From Rhodamnia argentea (Eukaryota > Streptophyta > Magnoliopsida > Myrtales > Myrtaceae), in assembly GCF_020921035.1 (NCBI RefSeq), contig NC_063151.1, positions 32,742,934 through 32,806,933 on the forward strand: a stretch of DNA of 64,000 bases. The letters run 5' to 3'. Below the pieces are notes generated by a model. It did not search any database, was not told the DNA's origin, and saw only the letters and a list, made by a program, of their open reading frames with translations. Shown here piece by piece: positions 61,272-64,000 of the stretch. Every line of letters starts with the position of its first letter. The stretch's first letter is position 1. The translations under genes were made by a program, and so were the position numbers.

Positions 61272-61532
61272 TTTACGAAAGCATGACTATAAATTGACTG
61301 AACTCAGAACTCTCCGAATTTAAAATGACCAATTTGGAAAATCGACCTATTCCACTCATTTGCCACGACTGGAGGTTGGGATTGCACTCGGACTCGGTCT
61401 TATGGCCTTCTCGCGATGAGAACACTTTATTATAAAGACAAATTACGGATGATATGATGGACGAAACCACTATCATAGTACAAAATCTATATGAGAACTT
61501 GTATATTTTAGTAGGACCCGACGTAAGTCCTT

Positions 61533-62634
61533 GCTGCGTTTGGTCGCCTGGATTTCTAGTCAAGATAGAATATGATATGAAATCTAGGGATTTTGTCATA
61601 TCATATTCACTATTTGGTGAATCGCGATAATAAAATCGGATTTGTGCATATCCTATGATGTTCATTGTTTGGCATTTGCACATATTGATGTAAACGAATC
61701 TGAAAATGCACAAACGGAAAGTATAAAAATCTCTTATTATTCACTTTCAACTCTAGTAAGAGAAAGAAAATTTGATCATTCACATTTGCAATTACGAAAG
61801 TTTTTCTCTCTCGTTACTTTGGTTAAACTTTAACATGAACCATAAAGCTATAGAGAAGAATGATTTTTGACTCTTTTTTTGCTTTTATAAACTTTTTACG
61901 TGAACCAAAAACCTACTATCGAAAAGAAGTTTTGACTCTCTCGCCATTTTCATAAAGTTTTGATGTGAACTAAAAGCTACAACGGAATGCTAAAACTTTA
62001 AGATGAACTAGAGATACATAATAGAAGGAGATGGAGATTTCTAGGGTTTTTTTTAGAAATTTCATTGTCCTACGTTCTTCGAGAATTAGAAAGATCATTT
62101 TCAAGTTTGAATTTGTTCATTTAACATATGGTTTTTTTACTTCATTTTTATTTACTTATTTTTTTTACATATCTTTTTTCATTATTTTTTATTCTGTTCT
62201 ATCATTTCTTAATAAAGATTTTTATTGAATAATAAACTATACTACCATACTTAAAATATGTAATGATATGGATATGAAGTGTGTTTGCACAAAATATATA
62301 TTATAAAGAAGAAAGAAACTCAAATTTATAAATACATACAGGTATATATAAAAAATTTATTTTTTACTTTTATGTTAGCATTAATATTAGAATTCAAATA
62401 TAATTCAAAATTAATTATTATTTTAATTTTATTATTTAAGAATAATGGTATTCGAAAAAAAAAAAAAGCTTTATATCATGTACATAAGAAATCCTATCCA
62501 CCTTTGTCTCATTTCCCTCATGGGATAATTATATCCAGGCTATATCCCCTTTTATCCTATCCTGGCGGAGCCAAACACAGGATATGATAAATCTTATCTC
62601 ATCCTGATTTTTATCCCGACTAAGAAACGCAGCC
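61533..62634. mobile_element. DNA transposon with GCTGCGTTTGG ends
   Basis: 1102 bp. Left end GCTGCGTTTGG; right end, reverse-complemented, GCTGCGTTTCTTAGTCGGG. CTT flanks both sides (61530-61532 and 62635-62637). Subterminal text such as GGATATG/CATATCC and TTTGGC words recurs inverted. The interior is very AT-rich with no transposase. The 3-bp duplication and CTGCGTTTGG ends resemble Tourist/Harbinger MITEs, a different family from copies A-C. Confidence 0.65.
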
Positions 62635-62786
62635 TTAGATTCTTAAGACATGATTAGTTTGGTCTAATAAGTGTAAACACAGTGTTGACTTCGTGATTGG
62701 ATAGTAGTTTCGTTTTCTAGACGTAGGAGATAGCACTCAAGACTTGTGACGTGCATCCCAATTGCATACAGTTTGCACTTTTCAAT

Positions 62787-63285
62787 GGAAAAATTATTCA
62801 AAAAGTCCTAAACCTATTACAATTTGCCAATTCAGTCCTAAATCTTTTAATTTTGTCAATTGAGTCCTAAACCTTTTTATATTTTATCAATTGAGTTCAT
62901 TTGGCCAATTTTGGCTAGAAATCGCCGACGTAGACATCGTTCGTCTTATGTAGCACAACTTTTAATTTTTTTTTATTTCTTTTCTTCCATTTTCGATTAC
63001 TTCTTTTTTTTTCTTCCCTTCTACCCTCCGCCAGCCTCACACTTGAAATTGAAGAAAAGAAAAGAAAATAAAAATAAAAATTTCGAAAAAAATATTGAAA
63101 TATTATTACATTTGGGCTACATCACGGTTAGCGTCTACGTTAGTGCATTTTGGCCAAAATTGGCTGGATGGAATCAATTGGAAAATCATGAAAAAAAGGT
63201 TTAAGATTCAATTGACAAAATGAAAAAATTTACTACTAAATTGATAAAGTTACAATAAATATAAGATTATTTGGACAATTTTTCC
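62787..63285. mobile_element. Palindromic Mutator-like element, copy 7
   Basis: Starts GGAAAAATTATTCAAAAAG and ends GGACAATTTTTCC. The arms carry CCTAAACCTATTACAATTT and its inverse, and the inner arms ACGTAGACATCG. This copy has a T-rich and C-rich centre but little of the GC-rich core. Flanks CTTTTCAAT and CTTTTCAGC (one base offset) match at 7 of 9. Confidence 0.7.
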
Positions 63286-64000
63286 CCTTTTCAGCCGACT
63301 TACCTCAAAAGTCCAAAGGTTGCACCGATAGCAAGGTCAGGCATTTGTGCCCACGAATGTCGGATCCCGAGCTCGCACCACGAGCCGATCCCACAAGCCC
63401 TCTTTCCTCGGGAGTCATATAATCTGAGCGTGTACTGAGGCGGGAGGCCGGGATGAAAGGGCATGTTAGGAGTCAGCCCGAAACGCGTGCGCTCACCCCA
63501 CACCACGAGTCCACGCCGCACGTGGGTTCCTACTCGTGCACGTGCAATGCTCATCTTCCGTCAACGGTCTAGATTTATATCTCGACGTCCGAACAACCCA
63601 TAAAGTTTTTAAGAGATTTTTCTATGCCCTTTTTGATCCTCGAGGCACTCTTAGTCTTAGAAGATTGAGAGAACCACGCCTCTCCCCTTGTCCCAACATG
63701 GCACATTGTTAAATTAGCATTGTGCTTGTGTATGGAAACTGTTTTAGGATTAGGGGTTTTCACAATCCGGAAAGGGGCGAGTTTCGCTCGATCCTTTGAG
63801 ATGCAACTTGGGAGAGATGATTTCGACAGTTGAACGATTTTGCCTCCGTTTTTTAGCCGCTAATTCAAGTCGAAACATTTCGTGCTCAAGCTTCAAGGCC
63901 ATCGGGGCGAGTCAAATTACTCTCCTCACATTGGGATAAATTTCGACATACGGTAATTGATGGTTGTTTATTTGTAAGAGAATCACTCGCGGAAAAGATG
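63286..64000. other. GC-rich block at the window edge, unidentified
   Basis: A GC-rich stretch (63300-63560) open on the minus strand for 84 codons (63554-63300), then sequence open for 62 codons in another minus frame (63763-63575). The residues show no family I recognise. It could be the start of a retrotransposon that continues outside the window; not established. Confidence 0.3.

Overview
The window is nuclear DNA of a flowering plant, almost certainly a dicot. The genes have many spliced exons with GT/AG introns, two encode pentatricopeptide repeat (PPR) proteins, two encode plastid-type proteins, and the spaces between genes are AT-rich and full of plant transposons. The repeat style (AT-rich inverted arms around a GC-rich core, repeated many times) is one I associate with Myrtales such as Eucalyptus. 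That taxonomic guess is an inference from memory.

Layout. The left edge holds the 3' end of a CstF64 mRNA 3'-end-processing gene (+, 1-1608). An intronless DYW-class PPR gene follows (+, 2492-4216), then a LINE remnant (4782-5133). From about 5.1 to 12.7 kb there are only repeats, including a solo LTR nested in a palindromic Mutator-like element and a short Harbinger-like element. A ten-exon plastid shikimate kinase gene occupies 12720-18628 (+), with a miniature LTR element in one intron. After another Harbinger-like and another Mutator-like element comes a 20-exon plastid ABC1 atypical kinase gene on the minus strand (40499-22832). Its intron 10 is swollen to 6.4 kb by a decayed Copia retrotransposon, whose 3' LTR carries a hAT-like element with an exact 8-bp target duplication.

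From 43.3 kb a PPR gene with an apparent one-base frameshift at its presequence (about 45973-47231) is preceded by a possible 5' exon. A two-exon Gfo/Idh/MocA-type oxidoreductase (48471-54275) follows, with a 4.7-kb intron holding a small LTR element. A two-exon CYP78A cytochrome P450 lies on the minus strand (59278-57085). The last 4.7 kb is repeats and a GC-rich block I could not identify.

The genes do not form a pathway or cluster; they are ordinary plant housekeeping, organelle and developmental genes. I found no undescribed system. The most useful observations are the nested transposon stack, two families of palindromic GC-core repeats, a Harbinger-like family with 3-bp target duplications, a family of miniature LTR relics, and the frameshifted PPR gene. 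Exon models were joined by hand from splice consensus and reading phase. All four multi-exon models with complete ends keep frame across every junction.
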